From Verrucomicrobiota bacterium (GTDB lineage Bacteria; Verrucomicrobiota; Verrucomicrobiia; Verrucomicrobiales; Akkermansiaceae): DNA of 64,000 nt. The position numbers and the translations under genes were made by a program. Under the pieces are notes generated by a model, which did no database searches, was not told the DNA's origin, and saw nothing but the letters and a program-made list of their open reading frames with translations. Positions 46,108-56,400 of this stretch are shown in pieces (the first letter of the stretch is position 1; each line of letters opens with the position of its first letter). The stretch spans positions 1-64,000 of the forward strand of contig JAPLUI010000320.1 of NCBI GenBank assembly GCA_026397725.1, written 5' to 3'.

Positions 46108-47286
46108 ATGAAGACAACGACAAAGATTCGCCGACCATTGGCAGTTGCAGCCTTGCTCTGCATCCTGCCTTGCAACGGCACCAATGCCGAGGTCTTTCCC
46201 ATTGCGACCGACCCAGGTAGCGCCACCAACCCTGGAGGGGTCGAAATGTCAATCGGCCTGGCCTTCGACGGCGCCAACTACCTCGTCGCCTGGAGCAAGG
46301 ACGTCAACGCCGGGTATCCGGTTCCAACCGACTTTGACATCTACTACGGCAGTTACATCCAGGACTGGCAGGTCCAGTTCGAGGTCAACATCGGGACCGT
46401 CGCCCTAACGGAGAACTGGCAGCAGGTGGGCCTGGACATGACCGTCCTGAATAACGACAACTGGAACCGGGCCTATCAGGAGATCAATTTCAAGGTGACT
46501 CGCGACAGCCTTGGCCTGCACCGGGCCATCAACTCGAATGTGCGGGTGGACTATGCCAAGCTGGTGCCCGATGCAAGCCAGCCGACATCGGTCCAGGCCG
46601 CCGTGCTGCGCGTGACGTTCGAGGCGGCCACCAAGGCGCTGCGAACCTGGTATAGCGAGACCAGCGGTGCCCAGACTCCCACCTGGCAATTGTTGCGCCA
46701 GGTGGACATTGATGCTGCGGGCAGCAACTGGAAGATCACCGCCGCGTCCACCTTCAGCGTGGGGATCGGCGGCTTCTCGGATGGCTGCAGTGTCACGCCG
46801 GGGCACGCGGTCTTCATCGACAATTTCCAGGCAACCTCGGCCATGACCCTGGCCGCCATCGGCACCTGGCGGCTGCAATACTTCGGCAACCCGGCCAATA
46901 CCGGTAACGGCGCGGATCTCGCCACGCCCGATCACGATGGCATCGCCAACCTGGTGAAATACGGCCTCAACATCGCGCCGGGAGCCTCGGACGTCCGGTT
47001 CCAGCCGCCCGCCCAAATTCGGACTTATGCCGAGGGCAAACGGCTGGCGCTCGTCTTCACCCGTGACCCGACCCGCAACGACATCACCCTACAAGTGCAG
47101 GCGGCAGCCAGCCCCGAGGGGCCATGGACAACCGTCGCCACCAGCGCCAACGGGGCCGCCTTCACCGGCTCGGGCTTCGTAGGCGAAACCGCTGCCAGCG
47201 GCGGCCTCAAGACCGTGGAAGTCCGCGACACGGTGAACATCACTGCCGCCCCCCGCCGGTTCATGCGGGTTACAGTGACCCGTTGA
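46108..47286 (+). CDS. secreted protein, probably chimeric, with C-terminal sorting-like module
   Basis: The 392-residue product starts with a signal peptide (RPLAVAALLCILPCNGTNA). Residues about 30-65 (GLAFDGANYLVAWSKDVN) look like the start of a FDGxNYLVxW repeat protein. From about 70 the sequence changes to an unrelated domain (YYGSYIQDWQVQFEVNIGTV; LTENWQQVGLDMTVLNNDNW). The end (TWRLQYFGNPANTGNGADLATPDHDGIANLVKYGLNIAPG ... RRFMRVTVTR) has the conserved C-terminal module found in many exported proteins of this group. The abrupt change suggests fusion of two genes; function unknown. The leader repeat ends 3 nt before the ATG. Confidence 0.6.
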   Translation: MKTTTKIRRPLAVAALLCILPCNGTNAEVFPIATDPGSATNPGGVEMSIGLAFDGANYLVAWSKDVNAGYPVPTDFDIYYGSYIQDWQVQFEVNIGTVALTENWQQVGLDMTVLNNDNWNRAYQEINFKVTRDSLGLHRAINSNVRVDYAKLVPDASQPTSVQAAVLRVTFEAATKALRTWYSETSGAQTPTWQLLRQVDIDAAGSNWKITAASTFSVGIGGFSDGCSVTPGHAVFIDNFQATSAMTLAAIGTWRLQYFGNPANTGNGADLATPDHDGIANLVKYGLNIAPGASDVRFQPPAQIRTYAEGKRLALVFTRDPTRNDITLQVQAAASPEGPWTTVATSANGAAFTGSGFVGETAASGGLKTVEVRDTVNITAAPRRFMRVTVTR

Positions 47287-47324
47287 AACCTAACCATCTG
47301 CTTCCTCCCACGCAACCAACATCC

Positions 47325-47993
47325 ATGATCACATACCCGAAAAGCAAAGGCCTGGCAATCCGGTCGCTCCGGCTGCCGCGGATCTTCCTGGCAATGACGT
47401 GTGCGCTGCCTGCGGTGACGAAGGCGGACGATTTTCCACCTCCCGGCTTCACGGAGATGCGATCGGAGCTGAGTCCTGGCGGCAATTTCAAGATCGTCCG
47501 CTTCAACCGCGATCCGAACGACTATGAGCAAGGTTCGCAGCTTTGGCTGCAGTCTCTGAAGCCGGAGTTCAAGACCCAACTCCTGTTCTCTCACCTCAGT
47601 AGCGTCGCCTTGGTGATCAGCCCGGACGAGAACTTCATCGCGATCAACTACCACCGCGGCAGCGGTGTCGGATTGCTCCACGTCTTCTCGCGCGACAAGG
47701 ACGGTTGGTTTCACGAGATCAAGAAGGACTTCCTCAATGTCACGGAAAAGCTGATGCGGACCCAGCTCAAACTCAAGCAGGAAATCGACCTCGATCACCT
47801 GTACTGCATGGCCGATTCCTGGTTGCGTGACGGGCTGTTGCTGGGTCACCTCGATGGCCACAAATCCGGCGCTTACCACGTCAGCGGCTGGTATTTCATC
47901 TACGACGTGAAAAACGACCGCTTCCTCTGGGACCTGTCGAAGATCAACCAAGGCACCTTCGGTTTGATCAAACCCCAGATCGAAAACAAATAG
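47325..47993 (+). CDS. secreted protein of unknown function, 222 aa
   Basis: ATG 47325 lies 38 nt after the previous stop and opens a signal peptide with a long basic n-region (KGLAIRSLRLPRIFLAMTCALPAVTKA). The mature part (LSPGGNFKIVRFNRDPN; LWLQSLKPEFKTQLLFSHLSSVALVISPDENFIAINYHRGSG; WYFIYDVKNDRFLWDLSKIN) has the WD/beta-propeller-like cadence of short exported lysozyme-inhibitor-like or propeller proteins, but I cannot name a family. It probably shares a transcript with the gene before it. Confidence 0.65.
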   Translation: MITYPKSKGLAIRSLRLPRIFLAMTCALPAVTKADDFPPPGFTEMRSELSPGGNFKIVRFNRDPNDYEQGSQLWLQSLKPEFKTQLLFSHLSSVALVISPDENFIAINYHRGSGVGLLHVFSRDKDGWFHEIKKDFLNVTEKLMRTQLKLKQEIDLDHLYCMADSWLRDGLLLGHLDGHKSGAYHVSGWYFIYDVKNDRFLWDLSKINQGTFGLIKPQIENK

Positions 47994-48198
47994 ATCCATG
48001 GAAACACGCACACCGCTTGAGAAATGAGTCAGCATCACGGGGTTGCTCATGGTCTTGCCATTGAGCGATCTCAACGCTGTCCGGGTCTTGCCGATCGCGA
48101 CCAACTCCGGGTCGCGAATTGGCCCTCAACGTGGCGTCGGGCGGCACCAATTAGCTGGTTGGCATTCAGGGCGGTGAAATCGATCATCCCCGTTTCCC
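47994..48198. other. intergenic, no gene seen
   Basis: Between the secreted-protein gene and leader copy 3. No coding frame of note and no clear terminator. Confidence 0.4.
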
Positions 48199-48260
48199 CG
48201 CCCTCCGGACCGGCAACCGGCTCTTCCAACGGCCTTCGCTACCAAAGCAATTTCCTAGCA
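48199..48260 (+). repeat. 62-nt leader repeat, copy 3
   Basis: Exactly 62 nt, starting CGCCCTCCGGACCGGCAACC and ending AAAGCAATTTCCTAGCA. GTCA separates it from an ATG (48265) that opens only a 25-codon frame, so again the expected gene is absent. Confidence 0.7.
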
Positions 48261-48351
48261 GTCAATGTCAGCAACAGGTCACGGCGGATTTTGGCGCGGG
48301 GCAACTGCCTTCGATCCGAGTTCCATACGCCAAAGGCGTTAAGCCGTCCAG

Positions 48352-48385
48352 CCCAGGGTTGCCGTCGCCAGACGGCTACCCTGGG
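48352..48385. repeat. long hairpin, 15-nt arms
   Basis: CCCAGGGTTGCCGTC (48352-48366) faces GACGGCTACCCTGGG (48371-48385) across the loop GCCA, with a single mismatch. It is a REP-like stem between genes and is not followed by T residues. Confidence 0.7.
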
Positions 48386-49434
48386 ACGCTTGCGAAGATG
48401 ACCACGAACCGCAACGCGGTTCCGTCCGGCCGGCAGCGGTGCTCCTTGATTGATTGATGAGTGCCGAGTGGTGAGTGTTGATTCTTGACGAATACTGGCC
48501 AAGGGTCTTGCCGCTTTGTCACTGCGTCAGCCGGAACGGGGCGCTTACCCTCACAGTTCCCGATCCCGGCGGAAAATGAGTTGGCACTTTTTTGGCGTTT
48601 CAGACGAATTCGTGAATCATCCGCGCATGGGTTTGCGGGTGGCAGAAGTGCCGATGCGGTGTCATGTCTTGCTCTCACTTGATCATTGAATGTTGGAAGT
48701 TGAATGTTAAATGTTGAAATCTGCGGAATATGGAATGGTGTAGCCGCAGCTCTCCCGGTTGAGCCACAGCGGGGTGGCTAAGTCCCGGCGCTCGCTGCGG
48801 CCCAAACATCTTCCGGGTCGTCACCAGGATTCGGCGTTCCCGTTCTCGGCATCAGAACCCGGTGGGCGGGTGTGGCACCGGGAGTATCGTGGGCGCGATG
48901 AGGAGCCACCACATTCTTGTGGTGGTAGCGGAAGGGCGGCCCATGAGTGCGTGCCGAAGGCTCTGTTCATGGACGTTCCTTCCGCTCGAGCCAAAGCGGT
49001 GTGGCGGGCGGTGGTTAAGTCCCGGCACCGCCCGGAAGGTGCCAAGTCATGTTCCGGGATGCATGGCCAATTCCTTGTCAATTCAAGGTCCAGCCAGGAA
49101 GTGTGACCCTCCAGCGGACACTGGCGCTTTGCCTACGTTCCGGCTGCCCAATTTCGGAACCTATTGCCGCCCACCCATCCAAATAGTCATTGACTCCGCC
49201 CCCATGCGCTACTACATCTTCCCCGCCCCCAGCCACCCTAGTTTGGTTTAGCTATCCACTGGCCGAAGATCGGGGGTCGCCTCAGAAACTGACACGTCCA
49301 TGACTCTCATCTCCGCATTGCGTCCTGTCTCGACTTGGCTGGCTGGGATTTTTCACGGGTGGGAATCCCGGGAAGCATTTGACGGCAAGCACCATGACCC
49401 CAATTCCGCCACGCCCTGCCGAAGTCATTTTCCA
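48386..49434. other. 1-kb intergenic region with degenerate repeats
   Basis: No convincing gene. GAGCCACAGCGGGGTGG with GGTGGCTAAGTCCCGGC (48761-48789) recurs as GAGCCAAAGCGGTGTGG (48988-49004) with GGTGGTTAAGTCCCGGC (49010-49026), and the core again at 61182-61196. An AT-rich block at 48690-48720 (GAATGTT/GTTGAA phrases) has an inverse relative at 61336-61362. Confidence 0.55.
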
Positions 49435-50214
49435 ATGCTTCAAAGAAAATCTCCGAGGGCGGCCACGACCGTGCGTGCGCAAGGAAGATTTTCACGGCTG
49501 GTTGGTGGGCCGCTGGTGGTGAGCGCGGCGCTGTGCTGGTTGCCGCCCGCTGGCCATGCCGAGGAATGGGCTGCGGACATGCCGTTCACTTATCCGAACG
49601 CAAGCGACCTGTGGCAGCGCCACGTCGCGATACTCGCGGCGGTCAAGAAGATGCCCGACGCCAGGATCATCTTCATCGGTGACTCGATCACCCATTTTTG
49701 GGAGAGCAAAGGCAAGGCCGTCTGGGACAAACACTATGCATCCCGCAAGGCTCTGAACCTGGGCGTCAGCGGCGACCGGACCAACGGCTGCATGTGGCGC
49801 CTGGACAACGGCGAACTCGCAGGCCTCAAGCCCAAACTCGCCGTGATCCTCATCGGCACGAACAACACCTGGGGCGACGAAATGCCCGTCGATGCCAGTG
49901 CCCGGGGCGTCAAGATCATCGTCGAACTGGTGCGCAAGAAACTGCCGGACACGACGATCCTGTTGATGGGGATCTTTCCACGCGAGGACCCTAACACCAA
50001 TGGCAAGTACAAGTTGCTCAACCAGGCTGTGAGCGAGATCAAGTTCGACAGCAAGGTCCACTATATGGACATCGGCAAACAGTTCCTCGACGACTCGGGA
50101 AAAATCGCCCGCGGGTTCGAGGGCGACAAACTCCACCTCTCGGCCGAGGGCTATCAGATTTGGGCCACCGCCATCGAGGCGGGTGTGGCCAGGGTACTCG
50201 GGGAGAAAAAGTAG
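49435..50214 (+). CDS. secreted SGNH/GDSL-type esterase
   Basis: A 259-residue exported hydrolase of the SGNH superfamily, probably removing acetyl groups from a glycan. Block I IIFIGDSITHFW holds the nucleophile Ser, LGVSGDRTNG the Gly, LIGTNNTWG the Asn, and GDKLHLSAEGYQIWA the Asp-x-x-His pair. The start is taken at ATG 49435; the segment RLVGGPLVVSAALCWLPPAGHA is the signal peptide. The DNA from the leader to FIGD (about 49550-49680) is closely similar to 50920-51045 in the chimeric esterase gene further on. Confidence 0.85.
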   Translation: MLQRKSPRAATTVRAQGRFSRLVGGPLVVSAALCWLPPAGHAEEWAADMPFTYPNASDLWQRHVAILAAVKKMPDARIIFIGDSITHFWESKGKAVWDKHYASRKALNLGVSGDRTNGCMWRLDNGELAGLKPKLAVILIGTNNTWGDEMPVDASARGVKIIVELVRKKLPDTTILLMGIFPREDPNTNGKYKLLNQAVSEIKFDSKVHYMDIGKQFLDDSGKIARGFEGDKLHLSAEGYQIWATAIEAGVARVLGEKK

Positions 50215-50452
50215 CTGCCACCATCCTGCTGGCCAGGTAGCGCCCGCTCTCCGGTCCGCGCGCCGACGGTCTCGGACGATCTTCATGAAAGATGGTGCCC
50301 CAATCGAAAGTAAGAGCGAGAGGCCAGACATTCTGATCCGGCCCCCAGCCCCTCAACTCGAACCGCCAAACCGTCCCATCCGTGATGTGAGATGGGATCG
50401 GAAGCAGTCACACCAAAGCGAACTCCCGGCATTTCCAGTGAAAATAATCACG
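50215..50452. other. intergenic, nothing clear
   Basis: About 240 bases without a convincing frame or repeat between the SGNH esterase gene and the GH105 fragment. Confidence 0.4.
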
Positions 50453-50755
50453 ATGATTCACCTGTTGCTGATTGGCAGCGGATTCATGCAGGCACATGCG
50501 GATCCGCTTTCCCAAAAGTCGGTCTTGACCCTGGCGGAAAAGTCCGCCACTTGGCAATTGTCGAAATTACCAACCCGTGACTGGTGGACGTGGCCGGCGG
50601 ATCATCCGTACGGGCAATACTGGTGGAGCTGGTGGAGTTGGTGTGACGCCCTGTATATGGCCCCTCCCACTTTCGCCAAGTATGCCGAAGCGACCGGTCA
50701 GCCACGGTACCTCGATAAAATGGATGTGTTGAACCATATCCCTAACACTCAATAA
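50453..50755 (+). pseudogene. N-terminal fragment of a GH105/GH88-type unsaturated glucuronyl hydrolase
   Basis: ATG 50453 opens a signal peptide (MIHLLLIGSGFMQAHA) and the start of the toroid, with WWSWCDALYMAPPTFAKYAEATGQPRYLDKMD matching the WCDALFMAPP region of rhamnogalacturonyl hydrolases (read as SWCDALYMAPPTFAKYAEAT). After KMD the frame becomes unrelated (VLNHIPNTQ) and stops. Only about 95 of some 370 residues remain. It is a 3'-deleted gene; the family acts on unsaturated uronic-acid oligosaccharides released by lyases. Confidence 0.75.
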
Positions 50756-50818
50756 AATGTCCTTTCAATTTTGCACCCAATGGGGTATTCCGAATAATAT
50801 CATTAACAAGACAACAAT

Positions 50819-51964
50819 ATGATTACCCATACCAAGCGAGTACAGAAAACGGGGTCATGGTGGGTTGGCGTGCCGTTGATGCTGGGCGCGGCATTGTGCG
50901 GCCTGACGTCAGCAAGCCATGCCGAGGAATGGGCGGCGGACAAGCCGTTCACGTATCCCAATCCAAGTGACATGTTGCAGCGCCACAACACGATCCTCGA
51001 GGCGGTCAAGAAGACGCCCGACGCCAATATCATCTTCATCGGTGACAAACCCAACACCACCGGCACACCCGGCACACAGTCTGCGGCACCCGGTCACCTC
51101 CGCCATTTCGACGCGAAGACCGTCGAGCAGGCACAGGCATGGCAGCGCGAGTCGGTCACCCTCATGGCGGTCGACAAGAAAATGACTGCTTTGTTAGGAC
51201 AACGCAAGGCCGCCGGCCCGGAACAGGACTATGGAACGCCATTGAAGGCCAAAATCATCAGTCAGGCTGACAAGGGGAAGTTCACCCGCATCGAGGTGGA
51301 GTTCGATGTGTTCGACAATTGGCGGACACGCGCCATCGTGACCGTACCGAAAGAGGGCGGACCATTTCCCGCCGTGGTTTTCATCGAGGGCAAACCCGAG
51401 CGGCCCTACGAAAGCCCGACGGCGTGCGGGACCGTTCTTGCCGAGGCAGGATATATCACACTCTCGTTGGATGTTCAGGGCGACCGCACGCACAAGCCCG
51501 AACTCGGCGGCCACGAGCGCCTCGTGCCGGGCATCCGCGCCGTGGACTATCTATTGACAAGGCCGGATGTGGATCGGGAGAAAATCGGCGTGGCCGGCTT
51601 GTGCCGTTGGGGCGCGCTGGCGGTGTTCGATGCGCATCTCGATCCGCGCATCAAGGCGGTGGTCGCCGCAGCCTGTCTGTTCAAGGCCGCGCCCGGCGGC
51701 CGCTACTACGCGACCATCAACAACGATCCGCACGATTTCCGCGACTGTTATGCGATGCTGGCCCCCCGCCCGCTGCTGGTCCAGTTAGGGAAAGCCGACG
51801 CTTACCTGCCGATGTTCCCCAGCGAGCAAGACCTCGCGGATGCACGCAAGGCCTACGAGGTGTTAGGTCACCCGGAGTTGTTCGAAATTTTCTGGCATCC
51901 GGGCGGTCACCTGATCGAAGGCAGTTCCCTGCCGCCATTCTTCAAAAAGGCCTTCTCCAAGTGA
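50819..51964 (+). CDS. chimeric secreted alpha/beta hydrolase with an SGNH-esterase leader
   Basis: The first 75 residues copy the signal peptide and N-terminus of the SGNH esterase at 49435 (AEEWAADKPFTYP; PDANIIFIGD) and stop exactly before its catalytic Ser. A short linker (KPNTTGTPGTQSAAPGHL) joins an acetyl-xylan-esterase/dienelactone-hydrolase-like domain (about 100-381): ACGTVLAEAGYITLSLDVQGD, REKIGVAGLCRWGALAVFDA, LLVQLGKADAYLPM, WHPGGHLIEG. The nucleophile elbow has Cys (GLCRWG) in place of Ser, with Asp and His in the usual places. The gene is probably expressed, since it has the exported leader and overlaps the next gene by 1 nt. Activity may be altered. Confidence 0.7.
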   Translation: MITHTKRVQKTGSWWVGVPLMLGAALCGLTSASHAEEWAADKPFTYPNPSDMLQRHNTILEAVKKTPDANIIFIGDKPNTTGTPGTQSAAPGHLRHFDAKTVEQAQAWQRESVTLMAVDKKMTALLGQRKAAGPEQDYGTPLKAKIISQADKGKFTRIEVEFDVFDNWRTRAIVTVPKEGGPFPAVVFIEGKPERPYESPTACGTVLAEAGYITLSLDVQGDRTHKPELGGHERLVPGIRAVDYLLTRPDVDREKIGVAGLCRWGALAVFDAHLDPRIKAVVAAACLFKAAPGGRYYATINNDPHDFRDCYAMLAPRPLLVQLGKADAYLPMFPSEQDLADARKAYEVLGHPELFEIFWHPGGHLIEGSSLPPFFKKAFSK

Positions 51965-53454
51965 TGATGAACCATCCTTTGCAGACACCCGGTTTCGCTC
52001 TCATCGCAGGCTTGGCGGCCGTGGCTTCCGAAGTCTCAGCCGATGTGAAGCTGCCGCCCGTGTTCGCCGACCACATGGTGCTCCAACAACAGGTGAAACT
52101 CCCCGTCTGGGGCACCGCCGGTCCCGGCGAGGGGGTGACCGTGAAGATCGCCGGCCAGTCGGTTCTAACTACCGCCGGCAACGATGGCCGATGGAAGCTC
52201 GAACTGATGCCGCTGTCCATCGGGGATCCGTTGGAGATGACGGTCCAGGGCAACAACACCGTCACCTTCAAGGACGTGCGGGTGGGCGAGGTGTGGGTCT
52301 GCTGCGGGCAATCTAACATGGCATTGACATTGAACGCCACGAAGGATTCCGCCCGGGAAATCGCAGCGGCGAATTTCCCGAATCTGCGATTGTTCAACGG
52401 AACGGGCGGCCCGTGGACCCTTTGTTCGCCTCAGCCCGCCGCGCCCTTTTCGGCAGTCGCATACTATTTCGGCAAACACCTGCAAGAGGGTCTCGACCCG
52501 GTGCCCATCGGCCTCATCAACATCTCATTCTCCGGCACCGCAACCGAGGCATGGATGCCCCGCGAAAGTCCCGAGGCGGCGGTGATCCTCGGCCTGCGCC
52601 AGGAAAGCTATCGCCTGAACAATGCCAAGTATCAGGCAGACTTCGAGCGTTGGAAGATGGATTGTGAAAAGGCCAAAGCCGCCGGGCAACCTGTCCCGCC
52701 CGAGCCGCGCAAGATGAAGCGCACCGCGCCCGCCGGTATCGAAACGCCCGGCCAGTATTGGCCGCGGGTGGTGGCCATGGCACCCTATGGCATCCGTGGT
52801 GTGATCTGGTATCAGGGCGAGGCGAATTGCTGGTCCATCCCCGCCGCCGAGTATCAGCGGGTGCTTCTACCCGCCATGATCGCCCAATGGCGGCAAACAT
52901 GGGGCCAGGGTGATTTCCCCTTCCTCATGGTCCAGTTGCCTAACTACAACTACCACCCACCCTACGATTCCAACACCTGGCCGGCTTTCCGTGAGGCACA
53001 GCAACACGTGCTCGATACCGTGCCCAACACCGGCCTGGCCATCACCCTCGACGTGGGTGACATGAGCAACATCCACCCTGTCAACAAACAGCCGGTGGGC
53101 CAGCGGCTGGCACTGTGGGCGCTTACACATACCTACGGCAAACAGGGACTGGTCTTCACCGGCCCGCGCTACAAGTCCGTGAGCGTGGAAGGCGACAAGG
53201 TACGGCTCACGTTCGACCATGTGGGTGGTGGGCTGACATGGCGCGATGGCAAGGTGACCACCGGGTTTGAGATCGCCGGGGCCGATGGCAAATACGTCCA
53301 GGCAACTCCACAGATCGATGGCAACACGGTTGTGCTGCACCGCCCGGAAGTGGCGTCTCCCGTCGCGGCACGCTATGGCTGGGGAGATGAATCGCTACTG
53401 ACGCTGATGAACAAGGAAGGATTGCCCGCGTGGCCATTGCGCAGCAACCCATAG
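51964..53454 (+). CDS. secreted sialate O-acetylesterase-type protein (SASA)
   Basis: A 496-residue SGNH-type acetylesterase. Marks: LPPVFADHMVLQQQVKLPVWG at the N-terminal sandwich (in two parts), EVWVCCGQSNMALTLN with the nucleophile Ser, IGLINISFSGTATEAWMP, YGIRGVIWYQGEANCW, and DVGDMSNIHPVNKQPVGQRLA with the Asp-x-x-His-type pair. A signal peptide (PGFALIAGLAAVASEVSA) sends it out of the cytoplasm. The ATG at 51964 shares its A with the TGA of the esterase gene before it (TGATG), giving translational coupling. It probably strips acetyl groups from the glycan attacked by the neighbouring enzymes. Confidence 0.88.
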   Translation: MMNHPLQTPGFALIAGLAAVASEVSADVKLPPVFADHMVLQQQVKLPVWGTAGPGEGVTVKIAGQSVLTTAGNDGRWKLELMPLSIGDPLEMTVQGNNTVTFKDVRVGEVWVCCGQSNMALTLNATKDSAREIAAANFPNLRLFNGTGGPWTLCSPQPAAPFSAVAYYFGKHLQEGLDPVPIGLINISFSGTATEAWMPRESPEAAVILGLRQESYRLNNAKYQADFERWKMDCEKAKAAGQPVPPEPRKMKRTAPAGIETPGQYWPRVVAMAPYGIRGVIWYQGEANCWSIPAAEYQRVLLPAMIAQWRQTWGQGDFPFLMVQLPNYNYHPPYDSNTWPAFREAQQHVLDTVPNTGLAITLDVGDMSNIHPVNKQPVGQRLALWALTHTYGKQGLVFTGPRYKSVSVEGDKVRLTFDHVGGGLTWRDGKVTTGFEIAGADGKYVQATPQIDGNTVVLHRPEVASPVAARYGWGDESLLTLMNKEGLPAWPLRSNP

Positions 53455-53466
53455 CAGAATATCATC

Positions 53467-56400
53467 ATGATCATTAGAATACTTCGCATCGCATCGACCC
53501 TCATCGTCGTGCTCGCCGCAGCGGGTTTCGCCGCCACCGATTCCCTGACGCAATCTCCGCTGCCCGAACCGGAACGCGGGCAGTTGCGTACCATGCAGCG
53601 GGCCTATGACTATCAAACGATCGTCAAAACCTATGCCCAATACATGATCGAGCACGGCCGCGACACCTACGGCAAGGAACAATCCCCGTTGTTCAGCGTG
53701 ATCATGGACCGCTCCACCGGCACGCTCTTCACCGACCCTGGCAAGGTGCCTTACCCGAACGTCAAGACCAGGCCGTTTGCCCCCGGCTACGAACGGGAAA
53801 ACAAAATGCGCCCGTATGACCGGACCTACACCGGGGCCAATCCGATAGATGATCTCAGCCTGTTCAAAATCCTTTACCGTCTATCGGAAATCACGGGGGA
53901 CAACCACTACCGGGAGGAAGCCGACAAGGCTAACCGCTGGTGGATGGCCCACACCCAAAGCAAGGTGACCGGTCTTTACCCGTGGGGCACCCATATCTAT
54001 TGGGATTTTTACACCGATGCCATGGCCGGGGCCTGGAACAACGGCATGGAAATGAACCGGCCCTGGCCCTATTGGGCGCTCGACCGGGATGCCCTGAAAC
54101 GCTTCGCCTGCGGGTTGTGGGACCACGCGATCGCCGACAAACGCACCGGCAACTTCAACCGCCATGTCATCTATGGCGGGCATGGGCCGGGCGTGGGCAT
54201 GGAGTTCGGTTGGCCCGGATCGGCATTCATCAGCACCTGGGCGGAGGAATACGTGCTGTCCAAAGACCCCGAGATGAAACGCGCCATTCTAACCGTGCTG
54301 GGACGCTGGGATGGTTTGCGCGATCCCAAGACCGGCGCGCAGTCCGCCAGCTCTTCCTACCTGACTGAGTGCTGGGCGAACATGAACCTCTATGCCGCCA
54401 ATGTGATCGATGAGGCGGCCGCACGCGTCGAACCCGTGGACCGCGAACTGGCGGAAACCCTGCGCGATTATGGCCGCAAAACCGATAACGAGTATCTCTC
54501 CAAAGCGGATGAACGGCTGAATGTGCGCGAGCGGGGATTGCTCCATAGCTATGACCGCTCTACCGGCGCGGTCGGCGGCCTGGTGACCGGACCCGATGAC
54601 ATCGGATTCCCGCTGCGCGACGCGACCGGCCTGCCCGCCGCCTCGCTGTCATTTAACAGCTTCTGGTTTCCTAACCGGATGATCGCCTACTCCGCAACCC
54701 TGCTCTGGCAGCGCTCGCTGCACACATCGTCCGAGCCGCACCGGCAACGCTACCGGCAGGCGGTGCTGGAAACCGCCGAGATGTACCTGAGCCTCGAACC
54801 CGAAATCCAATGGCCGGTATATAGCGAACAAATCGCCCAGGTCATGGAAGTTTTGTTAGGCGCACATGAGATCACGGGCAGCCCGGCCTATCTGCGCCGG
54901 GCGGACCATTTGGGGCATCTGGCTATCAACTTGTTCATGGATGATGTCTCGCCGCTGCCGAAAATGAACCACTTCAACCCATGGTATGAGTGCAAGAATG
55001 GCGCGGACAATCGCTGGCTGCTCAACCTGTTGGAATTGGACGCGCGATGGGCCAAGGCTGGCGCCGTTCCACGTTACGGCAAACCCATGGCGGCGGACAA
55101 CACCTTGAAGACCGACGGGACTCTAACCGCAGGCATGCCACCGGACCAGTTCACCCGTCAACTGCAACAATCGATCAAGGACGGCATGGGCGGAGTCTTC
55201 GATTGCACGCGCCTGACTTCACCCACTCCCGAGTTGCTCCTGGCTTATGGCGTGAATGGCGAGAAATCACTGGCTCTTTACCGGGTGCGGGACCCGTTCA
55301 CGCCCGCCGAAGGACTGGACGCGGGCGGGCTTGACCTGATCCTATCGGATGTCATCAACCATGTGCCGACGGCGGAGGAAGCCGCGCCGTTTGACGGGGT
55401 GGTCAATGCGGGCTTCACCGGCCGGGGGGTGGAAGAATCCACCGCCCGCGAGGCGGGATTCAAGGAGTTGTTGCGCCAGGCTGGGCTGGTTCTGGTCAAC
55501 CGCGGGCAAACGCCATCCACCGTGCGCGTCACCGCCACTTTTAACGATACCTATCACGATAACGGACGGCAGTCATGGCAGCAATTGTTAGCCCCCGGCC
55601 AGCGCGCGCTCGTCGCCTGTGCGTCGCCGGACCGTAAGTACCTCCGCCGCCTGGACCTCGCCAGCGAGGGCGGCAACGGGGTCAGGGTCGAGCACTTCGC
55701 CTTTGTCATGGCCAAGCGCACCGAGGTGAACCCGCCTCCACCCACCGGGCCGACGGAGGCCGGGCCAACCGTGAAGTCTATCTATCAGGACTACGCCGTT
55801 CAGATCCTGAAGGCCGACCATTACTATGCGTTGAACGAAACCAAGGGCCGGTGGGTCTATGATACCGGTGGCGCGGCTGACAAATGGTACGGCGTTTATC
55901 AGGGCGCAGGCACTGACAGTGCCAAGGGTTCCACCCAAGGGCCCGACAAGCCCTACTTCACCGCCGAAAACCGCTGTTTTTTCGCCAACGGCAAGGGCTC
56001 CGCCGCAGGTCCCCAGGGCGGCTGGATCCGTCTCGGCCCGCGTGCCGGCACCGGAAACTGCACCGTTGCCATGTGGGTCAAAATCAACGCCAACCAGCAC
56101 TATGGCTGGCAACGGCTGTTCAAGACGGCGGATGATTCCAACTGTTTCCTGATCGGCCTTCACGACGCCGTGGGCGCCCCGACCCGTGGCGTGCATCTGG
56201 CCACCGGCACCAAAACCGGCACCGCCCGCCACCTGCCGGCCACGGTCAAGGATATCGCGGACAGCCAGTGGCACCATCTCTTCGCCACACGCACCGGCCC
56301 GGATCGGGCGCAGCTCAAGCTGGCGGTGGACGGCGTGGATTACTCGGCCTCCCTAACCGACAATGACGACTCATGGAGCGGCGGTGGCAACGACTGGTGC

